Program-made: the position numbers and the translations under genes
Notes under the pieces: model-generated
Told to the model about the DNA's origin: nothing
Databases searched by the model: none
Seen by the model: the letters and a program-made list of their open reading frames with translations, nothing else
Shown: piece by piece, positions 1 to 12,650 of the stretch
How positions within the stretch are numbered: position 1 is the first letter of the stretch
How the letters are laid out: each line of letters starts with the position of its first letter
Assembly: GCA_032718475.1 (NCBI GenBank)
Contig: JAUCBJ010005047.1
Location: 1 to 64,000 of the forward strand
Direction of reading: 5' to 3'
Length of the DNA: 64,000 nt
Origin: Nemertoderma westbladi
Lineage: Eukaryota > Xenacoelomorpha > Nemertodermatida > Nemertodermatidae

Positions 1-3000
1 TCTTCCACCCACACAATACTCGCTCCCCTACCCACGGAAACTACTACATCCCCCCAGTTCGCCTCTCTTCCACCCACACAATACTCGCTCCCCTACCCAC
101 GGAAACTACTACATCCCCCCAGTTCGCCTCTCTTCCACCCACACAATACTCGCTCCCCTACCCACGGAAACTACTACATCCCCCCAGTTCGCCTCTCTTC
201 CACCCACACAATACTCGCTCCCCTACCCACGGAAACTACTACATCCCCCCAGTTCGCCTCTCTTCCACCCACACAATACTCGCTCCCCTACCCACGGAAA
301 CTACTACATCCCCCCAGTTCGCCTCTCTTCCACCCACACAATACTCGCTCCCCTACCCACGGAAACTACTACATCCCCCCAGTTCGCCTCTCTTCCACCC
401 ACACAATACTCGCTCCCCTACCCACGGAAACTACTACATCCCCCCAGTTCGCCTCTCTTCCACCCACACAATACTCGCTCCCCTACCCACGGAAACTACT
501 ACATCCCCCCAGTTCGCCTCTCTTCCACCCACACAATATTCGCTCCCCTACCCACGGAAACTACTACATCCCCCTAGTTCGCCTCTCTTCCACCCTCACA
601 ATACTCGCTCCCCTACCCACGGAAACTACTACATCCCCCCAGTTCGCCTCTCTTCCACCCACACAATACTCGCTCCCCTACCCACGGAAACTACTACATC
701 CCCCCAGTTCGACTCTCTTCCACCCACACAATACTCGCTCCCCTACCCACGGAAACTACTACATCCCCCAGTTCGCCTCTCTTCCACCCACACAATACTC
801 GCTCCCCTACCCACGGAAACTACTACATCCCCCCAGTTCGCCTCTCTTCCACCCACACAATACTCGCTCCCCTACCCACGGAAACTACTACATCCCCCAG
901 TTCGCCTCTCTTCCACCCACACAATACTCGCTCCCCTACCCACGGAAACTACTACATCCCCCCAGTTCGCCTCTCTTCCACCCACACAATACTCGCTCCC
1001 CTACCCACGGAAACTACTACATCCCCCCAGTTCGCCTCTCTTCCACCCACACAATACTCGCTCCCCTACCCACGGAAACTACTACATCCCCCCAGTTCGC
1101 CTCTCTTCCACCCACACAATACTCGCTCCCCTACCAACGGAAACTACTACATCCCCCCAGTTCGCCTCTCTTCCACCCACACAATACTCGCTCCCCTACC
1201 CACGGAAACTACTACATCCCCCCAGTTCGCCTCTCTTCCACCCACACAATACTCGCTCCCCTACCCACGGAAACTACTACATCCCCCCAGTTCGCCTCTC
1301 TTCCACCCACACAATACTCGCTCCCCTACCAACGGAAACTACTACATCCCCCCAGTTCGCCTCTCTTCCACCCACACAATATTCGCTCCCCTACCCACGG
1401 AAACTACTACATCTCCCTAGTTCGCCTCTCTTCCACTCTCACAATACTCGCTCCCCTACCCACGGAAACTACTACATCCCCCCAGTTCGCCTCTCTTCCA
1501 CCCACACAATACTCGCTCCCCTACCCACGGAAACTACTACATCCCCCCAGTTCGCCTCTCTTCCACCCACACAATACTCGCTCCCCTACCCACGGAAACT
1601 ACTACATCCCCCCAGTTCGCCTCTCTTCCACCCACACAATACTCGCTCCCCTACCCACGGAAACTACTACATCCCCCCAGTTCGCCTCTCTTCCACCCAC
1701 ACAATACTCGCTCCCCTACCAACGGAAACTACTACATCCCCCCAGTTCGCCTCTCTTCCACCCACACAATACTCGCTCCCCTACCCACGGAAACTACTAC
1801 ATCCCCCCAGTTCGCCTCTCTTCCACCCACACAATACTCGCTCCCCTACCAACGGAAACTACTACATCCCCCCAGTTCGCCTCTCTTCCACCCACACAAT
1901 ACTCGCTCCCCTACCCACGGAAACTACTACATCCCCCCAGTTCGCCTCTCTTCCACCCACACAATACTCGCTCCCCTACCCACGGAAACTACTACATCCC
2001 CCCAGTTCGCCTCTCTTCCACCCACACAATACTCGCTCCCCTACCCACGGAAACTACTACATCCCCCCAGTTCGCCTCTCTTCCACCCACACAATACTCG
2101 CTCCCCTACCCACGGAAACTACTACATCCCCCCAGTTCGCCTCTCTTCCACCCACACAATACTCGCTCCCCTACCCACGGAAACTACTACATCCCCCCAG
2201 TTCGCCTCTCTTCCACCCACACAATACTCGCTCCCCTACCCACGGAAACTACTACATCCCCCCAGTTCGCCTCTCTTCCACCCACACAATACTCGCTCCC
2301 CTACCCACGGAAACTACTACATCCCCCCAGTTCGCCTCTCTTCCACCCACACAATACTCGCTCCCCTACCCACGGAAACTACTACATCCCCCCAGTTCGC
2401 CTCTCTTCCACCCACACAATACTCGCTCCCCTACCCACGGAAACTACTACATCCCCCCAGTTCGCCTCTCTTCCACCCACACAATACTCGCTCCCCTACC
2501 CACGGAAACTACTACATCCCCCCAGTTCGCCTCTCTTCCACCCACACAATACTCGCTCCCCTACCCACGGAAACTACTACATCCCCCCAGTTCGCCTCTC
2601 TTCCACCCACACAATACTCGCTCCCCTACCCACGGAAACTACTACATCCCCCCAGTTCGCCTCTCTTCCACCCACACAATACTCGCTCCCCTACCCACGG
2701 AAACTACTACATCCCCCCAGTTCGCCTCTCTTCCACCCACACAATACTCGCTCCCCTACCCACGGAAACTACTACATCCCCCCAGTTCGCCTCTCTTCCA
2801 CCCACACAATACTCGCTCCCCTACCCACGGAAACTACTACATCCCCCCAGTTCGCCTCTCTTCCACCCACACAATACTCGCTCCCCTACCCACGGAAACT
2901 ACTACATCCCCCCAGTTCGCCTCTCTTCCACCCACACAATACTCGCTCCCCTACCCACGGAAACTACTACATCCCCCCAGTTCGCCTCTCTTCCACCCAC

Positions 3001-6000
3001 ACAATACTCGCTCCCCTACCCACGGAAACTACTACATCCCCCCAGTTCGCCTCTCTTCCACCCACACAATACTCGCTCCCCTACCCACGGAAACTACTAC
3101 ATCCCCCTAGTTCGCCTCTCTTCCACCCACACAATACTCGCTCCCCTACCCACGGAAACTACTACATCCCCCCAGTTCGCCTCTCTTCCACCCACACAAT
3201 ACTCGCTCCCCTACCCACGGAAACTACTACATCCCCCCAGTTCGCCTCTCTTCCACCCACACAATACTCGCTCCCCTACCCACGGAAACTACTACATCCC
3301 CCCAGTTCGCCTCTCTTCCACCCACACAATACTCGCTCCCCTACCCACGGAAACTACTACATCCCCCCAGTTCGCCTCTCTTCCACCCACACAATACTCG
3401 CTCCCCTACCCACGGAAACTACTACATCCCCCCAGTTCGCCTCTCTTCCACCCACACAATACTCGCTCCCCTACCCACGGAAACTACTACATCCCCCCAG
3501 TTCGCCTCTCTTCCACCCACACAATACTCGCTCCCCTACCCACGGAAACTACTACATCCCCCCAGTTCGCCTCTCTTCCACCCACACAATACTCGCTCCC
3601 CTACCAACGGAAACTACTACATCTCCCCAGTTCGCCTCTCTTCCACTCTCACAATACTCGCTCCCCTACCCACGGAAACTACTACATCCCCCCAGTTCGC
3701 CTCTCTTCCACCCACACAATACTCGCTCCCCTACCCACGGAAACTACTACATCCCCCCAGTTCGCCTCTCTTCCACCCACACAATACTCGCTCCCCTACC
3801 AACGGAAACTACTACATCCCCCCAGTTCGCCTCTCTTCCACCCACACAATACTCGCTCCCCTACCCACGGAAACTACTACATCCCCCCAGTTCGCCTCTC
3901 TTCCACCCACACAATACTCGCTCCCCTACCAACGGAAACTACTACATCCCCCCAGTTCGCCTCTCTTCCACCCACACAATACTCGCTCCCCTACCCACGG
4001 AAACTACTACATCCCCCCAGTTCGCCTCTCTTCCACCCACACAATACTCGCTCCCCTACCCACGGAAACTACTACATCCCCCCAGTTCGCCTCTCTTCCA
4101 CCCACACAATACTCGCTCCCCTACCAACGGAAACTACTACATCCCCCCAGTTCGCCTCTCTTCCACCCACACAATACTCGCTCCCCTACCCACGGAAACT
4201 ACTACATCCCCCCAGTTCGCCTCTCTTCCACCCACACAATACTCGCTCCCCTACCCACGGAAACTACTACATCCCCCCAGTTCGCCTCTCTTCCACCCAC
4301 ACAATACTCGCTCCCCTACCCACGGAAACTACTACATCCCCCCAGTTCGCCTCTCTTCCACCCACACAATACTCGCTCCCCTACCCACGGAAACTACTAC
4401 ATCCCCCCAGTTCGCCTCTCTTCCACCCACACAATACTCGCTCCCCTACCCACGGAAACTACTACATCCCCCCAGTTCGCCTCTCTTCCACCCACACAAT
4501 ACTCGCTCCCCTACCCACGGAAACTACTACATCCCCCCAGTTCGCCTCTCTTCCACCCACACAATACTCGCTCCCCTACCCACGGAAACTACTACATCCC
4601 CCCAGTTCGCCTCTCTTCCACCCACACAATACTCGCTCCCCTACCCACGGAAACTACTACATCCCCCCAGTTCGCCTCTCTTCCACCCACACAATACTCG
4701 CTCCCCTACCAACGGAAACTACTACATCCCCCCAGTTCGCCTCTCTTCCACCCACACAATACTCGCTCCCCTACCCACGGAAACTACTACATCCCCCCAG
4801 TTCGCCTCTCTTCCACCCACACAATACTCGCTCCCCTACCCACGGAAACTACTACATCCCCCCAGTTCGCCTCTCTTCCACCCACACAATACTCGCTCCC
4901 CTACCCACGGAAACTACTACATCCCCCCAGTTCGCCTCTCTTCCACCCACACAATACTCGCTCCCCTACCCACGGAAACTACTACATCCCCCCAGTTCGC
5001 CTCTCTTCCACCCACACAATACTCGCTCCCCTACCCACGGAAACTACTACATCCCCCCAGTTCGCCTCTCTTCCACCCACACAATACTCGCTCCCCTACC
5101 CACGGAAACTACTACATCCCCCCAGTTCGCCTCTCTTCCACCCACACAATACTCGCTCCCCTACCCACGGAAACTACTACATCCCCCCAGTTCGCCTCTC
5201 TTCCACCCACACAATACTCGCTCCCCTACCCACGGAAACTACTACATCCCCCCAGTTCGCCTCTCTTCCACCCACACAATACTCGCTCCCCTACCCACGG
5301 AAACTACTACATCCCCCCAGTTCGCCTCTCTTCCACCCACACAATACTCGCTCCCCTACCCACGGAAACTACTACATCCCCCCAGTTCGCCTCTCTTCCA
5401 CCCACACAATACTCGCTCCCCTACCCACGGAAACTACTACATCCCCCCAGTTCGCCTCTCTTCCACCCACACAATACTCGCTCCCCTACCCACGGAAACT
5501 ACTACATCCCCCCAGTTCGCCTCTCTTCCACCCACACAATACTCGCTCCCCTACCCACGGAAACTACTACATCCCCCCAGTTCGCCTCTCTTCCACCCAC
5601 ACAATACTCGCTCCCCTACCCACGGAAACTACTACATCCCCCCAGTTCGCCTCTCTTCCACCCACACAATACTCGCTCCCCTACCCACGGAAACTACTAC
5701 ATCCCCCCAGTTCGCCTCTCTTCCACCCACACAATACTCGCTCCCCTACCCACGGAAACTACTACATCCCCCCAGTTCGCCTCTCTTCCACCCACACAAT
5801 ACTCGCTCCCCTACCCACGGAAACTACTACATCCCCCCAGTTCGCCTCTCTTCCACCCACACAATACTCGCTCCCCTACCCACGGAAACTACTACATCCC
5901 CCCAGTTCGCCTCTCTTCCACCCACACAATACTCGCTCCCCTACCCACGGAAACTACTACATCCCCCCAGTTCGCCTCTCTTCCACCCACACAATACTCG

Positions 6001-9000
6001 CTCCCCTACCCACGGAAACTACTACATCCCCCCAGTTCGCCTCTCTTCCACCCACACAATACTCGCTCCCCTACCCACGGAAACTACTACATCCCCCCAG
6101 TTCGCCTCTCTTCTCTTCCACCCACACAATACTCGCTCCCCTACCCACGGAAACTACTACATCCCCCCAGTTCGCCTCTCTTCCACCCACACAATACTCG
6201 CTCCCCTACCCACGGAAACTACTACATCCCCCCAGTTCGCCTCTCTTCCACCCACACAATACCCGCTCCCCTACCCACGGAAACTACTACATCCCCCCAG
6301 TTCGCCTCTCTTCTCTTCCACCCTCACAATACTCGCTCCCCTACCCACGGAAACTACTACATCCCCCCAGTTCGCCTCTCTTCCACCCACACAATACTCG
6401 CTCCCCTACCAACGGAAACTACTACATCCCCCCAGTTCGCCTCTCTTCCACCCACACAATACCCGCTCCCCTACCCACGGAAACTACTACATCCCCCCAG
6501 TTCGCCTCTCTTCTCTTCCACCCACACAATACTCGCTCCCCTACCCACGGAAACTACTACATCCCCCCAGTTCGCCTCTCTTCCACCCACACAATACTCG
6601 CTCCCCTACCCACGGAAACTACTACATCCCCCCAGTTCGCCTCTCTTCCACCCACACAATACTCGCTCCCCTACCAACGGAAACTACTACATCCCCCTAG
6701 TTCGCCTCTCTTCCACCCACACAATACTCGCTCCCCTACCCACGGAAACTACTACATCCCCCTAGTTCGCCTCTCTTCCACCCACACAATACTCGCTCCC
6801 CTACCCACGGAAACTACTACATCCCCCTAGTTCGCCTCTCTTCCACCCACACAATACTCGCTCCCCTACCCACGGAAACTACTACATCCCCCCAGTTCGC
6901 CTCTCTTCCACTCTCACAATACCCGCTCCCCTACCAACGGAAACTACTACATCCCCCCAGTTCGCCTCTCTTCCACCCACACAATTCTCGCTCCCCTACC
7001 CACGGAAACTACTACATCCCCCTAGTTCGCCTCTCTTCCACCCACACAATACTCGCTCCCCTACCCACGGAAACTACTACATCCCCCCAGTTCGCCTCTC
7101 TTCCACTCTCACAATACCCGCTCCCTTACCAACGGAAACTACTACATCCCCCCAGTTCGCCTCTCTTCCACTCTCACAATACTCACTCCCCTACCAACGG
7201 AAACTACTACATCCCCCTAGTTCGCCTCTCTTCCACCCACACAATACTCGCTCCCCTACCCACGGAAACTACTACATCCCCCCAGTTCGCCTCTCTTCCA
7301 CCCACACAATACTCGCTCCCCTACCAACGGAAACTACTACATCCCCCCAGTTCGCCTCTCTTCCACTCTCACAATACTCGCTCCCCTACCAACGGAAACT
7401 ACTACATCCCCCTAGTTCGCCTCTCTTCCACTCTCACAATACTCGCTCCCCTACCAACGGAAACTACTACATCCCCCTAGTTCGCCTCTCTTCCACCCAC
7501 ACAATACTCGCTCCCCTACCAACGGAAACTACTACATCCCCCCAGTTCGCCGGTCTTCCACCCACACAATACTCGCTCCCCTACCAACGGAAACTACTGC
7601 ATCCCCCCAGTTCGCCTCTCTTCCACCCACACAATACTCGCTCTCCTACCAACGGAAACTACTACATCCCCCTAGTTCGCCTCTCTTCCACTCACACAAT
7701 ACTCGCTCCCCTACTCACGGAAACTACTACATCCCCCCAGTTCGCCTCTCTTCCACCCACACATGACTCGCTCCCCTACCAACGGAAACTACTACATCCC
7801 CCCAGTTCGCCTCTCTTCCACCCACACATGACTCGCTCCCCTACCAACGGAAACTACTACATCCCCCCAGTTCGCCTCTCTTCCATCCACACAATACTCG
7901 CTCCCCTACTCACGGAAACTACTACATCCCCCCAGTTCGCCTCTCTTCCACCCACACAATACTCGCTCCCCTACCCACGGAAACTACTACATCCCCCCAG
8001 TTCGCCTCTCTTCCACCCACACAATACTCGCTCCCCTACCAACGGAAACTACTACATCCCCCCAGTTCGCCTCTCTTCCACCCACACAATACTCGCTCCC
8101 CTACCCACGGAAACTACTACATCCCCCCAGTTCGCCTCTCTTCCACCCACACAATACTCGCTCCCCTACCAACGGAAACTACTACATCCCCCCAGTTCGC
8201 CTCTCTTCCACCCACACAATACTCGCTCCCCTACTCACGGAAACTACTACATCCCCCCAGTTCGCCTCTCTTCCACCCACACATGACTCGCTCCCCTACC
8301 AACCGAAACTACTACATCCCCCCAGTTCGCCTCTCTTCCACCCACACATGACTCGCTCCCCTACCAACGGAAACTACTACATCCCCCCAGTTCGCCTCTC
8401 TTCCACCCACACAATACTCGCTCCCCTACTCACGGAAACTACTACATCCCCCCAGTTCGCCTCTCTTCCACCCACACAATACTCGCTCCCCTACCCACGG
8501 AAACTACTACATCCCCCCAGTTCGCCTCTCTTCCACCCACACAATACTCGCTCCCCTACCAACGGAAACTACTTCATCCCCCCAGTTCGCCTCTCTTCCA
8601 CCCACACAATACTCGCTCCCCTACCAACGGAAACTACTACATCCCCCCAGTTCGCCTCTCTTCCACCCACACAATACTCGCTCCCCTACCAACGGAAACT
8701 ACTACATCCCCCCAGTTCGCCTCTCTTCCACCCACACAATACTCGCTCCCCTACCAACGGAAACTACTACATCCCCCCAGTTCGCCTCTCTTCCACCCAC
8801 ACAATACTCGCTCCCCTACCAACGGAAACTACTACATCCCCCCAGTTCGCCTCTCTTCCACCCACACAATACTCGCTCCCCTACTCACGGAAACTACTAC
8901 ATCCCCCCAGTTCGCCGGTCTTCCACCCTCACAATACTCGCTCCCCTACCAACGGAAACTACTACATCCCCCCAGTTTGCCTCTCTTCCTTCCACCCACA

Positions 9001-9031
9001 CAATACTCGCTCCCCTACCCACGGAAACTAC
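1..9031 (+). repeat. 65-bp satellite array derived from LINE ORF2 C-terminus
   Basis: About 139 head-to-tail copies of a 65-bp C-rich unit; the array starts before the window. Common variants are CCCACGG/CCAACGG, ACCCACAC/ACTCTCAC, and an extra TTCTC at about 6112, 6311 and 6511. The left and middle parts are very homogeneous; copies from about 6600 onward vary more, as expected near an array edge. One frame of each unit reads NTRSPTHGNYYIPPVRLSS, which matches the ORF2 C-terminal region of the LINE at 31371-32895 in this same window (NTRSSTLGKFVVPLTRLN). Because 65 is not a multiple of 3, successive units change frame, and all three plus-strand frames are largely open. The apparent proline-rich ORFs at 7828-8286 and 8348-9205 are products of this and not genes. 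Confidence 0.95.
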
Positions 9032-9205
9032 CCTCAATTTCTTCCACTCTTCTTTCCATTTCTTTCAATCTCTTCCACCCAACGATCGTTGACCATTCTA
9101 GGCCCCTCAATTTGGAATGCAGTTCCCAACAGAATCAAATATATTAAACAGACTACCTCCTTCTCAAAACACATTAAGATACATTTTCTGAACAGTCTTG
9201 GATAA
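9032..9205 (+). pseudogene. C-terminal end of a LINE ORF2 after the satellite
   Basis: The frame that reads NTRSPTHGNY in the last satellite unit continues without a stop through a short Phe/Pro-rich stretch, then QRSLTILGPSIWNAVP and a basic tail, ending at a stop at 9203-9205. The pattern of hydrophobic residues, G-P, two residues, W-N, x-x-P is the usual C-terminus of CR1/Jockey-type non-LTR ORF2 proteins, and the LINE at 31371-32895 has GPVLWNSLP at the matching place. No reverse transcriptase lies in the window on this side; the body of the element would be left of position 1. The copy cannot be functional with a frame-shifting satellite inside it. Confidence 0.8.
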
Positions 9206-9745
9206 CAGTTGGTCTTTATGTAGCTAAATCTATCCAACCTTGCATATATAGACAGTAAAATAGAATGATAAAAAAAATATAAAAAAATCAAGCAATAAAA
9301 AAGCACTTTTAAAGAAAATAAATACTGGGATCTCGAGTATACTCGTTCAAGCGACAATCCAAACCCCCTCCACTCCTAACCCTCCCCATAATCCCCCCAC
9401 TCCCCATTTCCTTTATAGTAATGATATCCATCCATCACAGAGTTACACCAACTTACACCATAATTAACTGGTTGGTAGTGGCCACTAGCTATGCTATTAC
9501 ATATCCACCAACCAGTCCATCAAACGTAATTTATTCGTTCCACATCTTTCATTCCATATTCCATATTCCGATATATTCCATTCCATATCATTCGCTCCAT
9601 ATCAGTCATAATTAACAACTAAATTAAACAGTAAATTGTACCTTATGGTCAAATTGGTGATGGGGTGTTTAAAATTCTATATTAATTTTAACATTTGTTG
9701 TGTTTTTTGGAAATAAACAAACAAAGAATTGAATTGATACTCAAG
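9206..9745 (+). mobile_element. 3' UTR and tail of the LINE at the satellite edge
   Basis: AT-rich sequence between the ORF2 stop and a terminal run at about 9710-9740 that reads GGAAATAAACAAACAAAG followed by two GAATT repeats. This is the layout of a non-LTR 3' end: an AATAAA-like stretch and then a short simple repeat. I see no gene in it; a 64-codon ORF at 9421 looks like chance. Confidence 0.55.
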
Positions 9746-10279
9746 GCTTTGCCTTCCATGGTGCCCTAGACACTGTAGCCCTTGATGACTTATTTAGTTG
9801 ACGGAGCTTACGAGCCCACTCAGTGATCAACTAAATGATGAATGGGCATCTGATGCTTATTGGGCTGCTTTTATGGGACTGGGCTGACATATACATACAG
9901 GTAGTACCACATTACTGCCATGATCTGTGGTAGCCATGATCTGTGGTGGACCCTGCCTAACCTGAACAGCTGATTCTGACTGTCTGACAGAAAAGTTGAA
10001 TTTCAGTCATTTTAAACTATTGACAAAATTGATTCTCTGTGATACTTTTTTCATATCGAAGTACTTTGTTTTATCACTTGCCGAATAGATTTATTAATTA
10101 TTTTGTGATTTCATTTATTATTAGTCGCAAACGTCTACACCAAGGCCCCTGTCTACAACCAAACAAACTTGGAGACAAGCAATATTTCGACGTGTGGCGA
10201 CGCCAGTTAAAAGGGAACTTAGCGTGGCCTCGGATAATAGTAAGTTCCAGTGCAATTATTTGAATTTGAATTATTTGGG
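9746..10279. other. No recognisable gene
   Basis: Unique sequence between two LINE remnants. A 74-codon ORF at 10039-10263 has no recognisable similarity or structure. Nothing else is supported here. Confidence 0.5.
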
Positions 10280-11049
10280 CTGCTGAAAGAATTAATTAGC
10301 AGAAAGTCTTTTACATAGAAAACATAATGATTTTTGGAAAGAGGTCTCCAAGATGAGTAACCAGCATACAGTCCTACCTGACAGTGTAGATACATCAAAT
10401 GGTGAAGAGGCTATATGTGATATGTGGCGCACTGAGTATAGTCAGCTGCTTAATCAGGATCCCAAGAAAAGCAAGGAACAAATGGAAGATCTAGTACATA
10501 ATTTGATCCCCGACAGTGAGGAAAATCCGAAGGATAGTGCAGTAAGCGCGTCAGAAATTTTCGAGGCCATTAAGGAATTAAGTGGAGGGAAAGCAATTGG
10601 GGCAGATGGTGTAAGTGCAGAACATTTACTCTGTAAAATAGGACAATATGATAATGCTCTCCAAAGCGAAAAATATCAACCGGCCCTATTGGGGCTCGAA
10701 CCCGGTACCTAGGTTTCAAACTTCTGGTTATCATCAGCCGGGTGAGCGTCACTCACCCCACAACAATTCACTTATTATTATGAACATTTACTTACCAGCC
10801 GAGTTATCTGTGAATATTTCTTTTTTGTTAACAGCTTCATTGTCTAACAGTTACTTTCAATCAAAGTTTATTGTAAGTTATATTGTACCTGTTTTAAAAA
10901 ACAAGAATGAAAAATTAACTGATAAGTGTAATTATAGGCCAGTTGCAATATCGAATATTTTGTCTGAAGTTCTAGAACGAGTGATTCTTATGCGTTATAA
11001 ATCACATTTAATAGTCGCTGATAATCAATTTGGTTATAAAGCTAATCAT
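10280..11049 (+). mobile_element. LINE fragment: ORF2 region before and at the start of the RT
   Basis: Two reading-frame pieces belong together. Piece one (about 10353-10630) ends in EIFEAIKELSGGKAIGADGV followed by SAEHLL, the conserved segment just before the fingers of non-LTR reverse transcriptases (basic, then G-x-D-G). Piece two (about 10777-11045) reads on with IVPVLKNKNEKLTDKCNYRP, then VAISNILSEVLERVIL and QFGYKANH, the first RT motifs. They are separated by about 145 bp of foreign sequence. The catalytic motifs are missing because the copy stops at about 11049, where an unrelated RTE-type 3' fragment begins. Dead copy; the clade is not resolved (CR1/L2-like group is plausible). Confidence 0.75.
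10630..10776 (-). mobile_element. Possible tRNA-derived SINE inserted in the LINE
   Basis: These roughly 145 bp interrupt an otherwise continuous RT reading. On the minus strand, 10702-10693 reads GGTTCGAGCC inside GGTACCGGGTTCGAGCCCC, a good match to the pol III internal B box. An A box upstream is weak at best (near GTGAGTGACGCTCACCC at about 10760-10740). No tRNA cloverleaf can be drawn with confidence. The borders are approximate and I saw no target-site duplication. Confidence 0.4.
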
Positions 11050-11465
11050 TGTCTGCTGAGGACACCAAATCTCTGGATGGCACATTCACAAGAATGCATC
11101 ACAGGATTCATTGTGTCAAGTACAATGCACACATCTCCAACCAGACATTATATAACATTGGAGGTGTCTCATTGGTTCCCCCAAGCTTGACACTAGAACA
11201 AAATCGCCTCCGCTTTGCAGGACATTGCTTTCGCCGTGAGGACCAGCCAGTGCATAATCTTGTACTTTGGCAGCCTCATGGAGTGAATAAGCATGGTGGA
11301 CAGCCTATGACTTTCTTGAGACGCATCTTAAAGGACACTGGCCTTGAAGATGCGGATGATCTAGCAAATGTCATGGGTGATAGGGAGTTGTGGCGGCGCA
11401 ATTTTGTCGACAAGCCGGCACAGCATTCTTAAAAATGCAGCTGCAATGCAGCATGCCGATACTAC
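11050..11465 (+). mobile_element. RTE-type LINE 3' fragment, copy 1
   Basis: The open frame 11049-11432 encodes the last 127 residues of the same ORF2 family found on the minus strand at 16114-17655: the landmarks SAEDTKSLDGTFTRM, RLRFAGHCFRREDQPVHN and ELWRRNFVDKPAQHS are shared. The stop is followed by only about 30 nt before the element ends at GCCGATACTACTAGTA. A very short 3' UTR with a trinucleotide-like tail is typical of the RTE clade. It abuts another LINE on the left and the big palindrome on the right. Confidence 0.8.
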
Positions 11466-12650
11466 TAGTATAGAGGAATATGCTAAGACTACATATTCTT
11501 CACTTCATGCGTTGCGGGTGCTAAAATGTGTTACCGGTAATAATGTTTAGAGTTCAAAAATAGTTTACAAAGGAAATAGGCCGATGGTTCTTATCGATTC
11601 TCTATGCTTTTTATTGCCTTTGTTCACGATAGGGCAAGGATATATTTAATATGTTAACCCATTGACAAGGGAAGGGGGAGACTAAATTGTCTACCATGAT
11701 TGGTTGCACTTGTTATTTGGCCAAACAATTTGATTATATGCAGTATTTATCAGCTTTCGCTTAACCACTTCACCGGTAGATTGGTAGCTTACTACTGTAG
11801 AATATTTAAATAATCCAATGGAAACAAAGATACTTGAATCATGAGACGTGAATTTTAAGTCTACTTTTTATTCATCCTGTGTTTCTATGTGAAAGAGCCG
11901 AATATTATTTATTACCAGTGCTGTATGTAGAGATATGAGCTTCCGATTCTGTTATTACATTTGTCTGATAATCAGATACCTGACATATACCGATACTTGC
12001 CTAACAACCCAACCCTACCGGACCTGAAATGAAAAATCATTGTTATCAGGACTGCTACGCGTAGCAGTCCTGATAACAATGATTTTTCATTTCAGGTCCG
12101 GTAGGGTTGAGTTGTTAGGCAAGTATCGGTATATGTCAGGTATCTGATTATCAGACAAATGGAATAACAGAATCGGAAGCTCATATCTCTACATACAGCA
12201 CTGGTAATAAATAATATTCGGCTCTTTCACATACAAACACAGGATGAATAAAAAGTAGACTTAAAATTCACGTCTCATGATTCAAGTATCTTTGTTTCCA
12301 TTGGACTATTTAAATATTCTACAGTAGTAAGCTACCAGTCTACCGGTGAAGTGGTTAAGCGAAAGCTGATAAATATTGCATATAATTCAATTGTTTGGTC
12401 AAATAACAACCAACCAATCATGGTAGACAATTTAGTCTCCCCCTTCCCTTGTCAAGGGTTAACATATTAAATATATCCTTGCCCTATCGTGAACAAAGGC
12501 AATAAAAAGCAATGGAGAATCGATAAGAACCATCGGCCTATTTCCTTTGTAAACTATTTTTGAACTCTAAACATTATTAACACATTTTAGCGCCCGCAAC
12601 GCATGAAGTGAAGAATATGTAGTCTTAGCGTATGCCTCTATATAGAGATA
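11466..12650. repeat. 1.2-kb spacerless palindrome
   Basis: The left arm (about 11466-12059) and right arm (12060 to about 12650) are reverse complements at roughly 95% identity by eye, with small indels. The axis lies between 12059 and 12060 in the perfect core CTGCTACGCGTAGCAG. Matching landmarks include GGCCGATGGTTCTTATCGATTC at 11578 against its complement near 12515-12540, and the segment around 11640-11690 against 12430-12480. The arms contain no ORF of note. It may be a foldback transposon or a head-to-head inverted duplication. The left arm starts exactly where the RTE fragment ends. Confidence 0.9.

Noticed and set aside
1-9031. Long proline-rich ORFs, or a CRISPR array
   Set aside because: Units are contiguous tandem copies with no variable spacers, in animal DNA; the ORFs follow from the lack of stops in a 65-bp unit and match a LINE ORF2 piece in only one of three frames.
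10690-10710. A tRNA gene on the minus strand
   Set aside because: Only the B-box/T-arm-like segment is convincing; acceptor and anticodon arms cannot be drawn.
12040-12080. A transcription terminator hairpin
   Set aside because: It is merely the centre of a 1.2-kb palindrome; bacterial-type terminators do not apply here.
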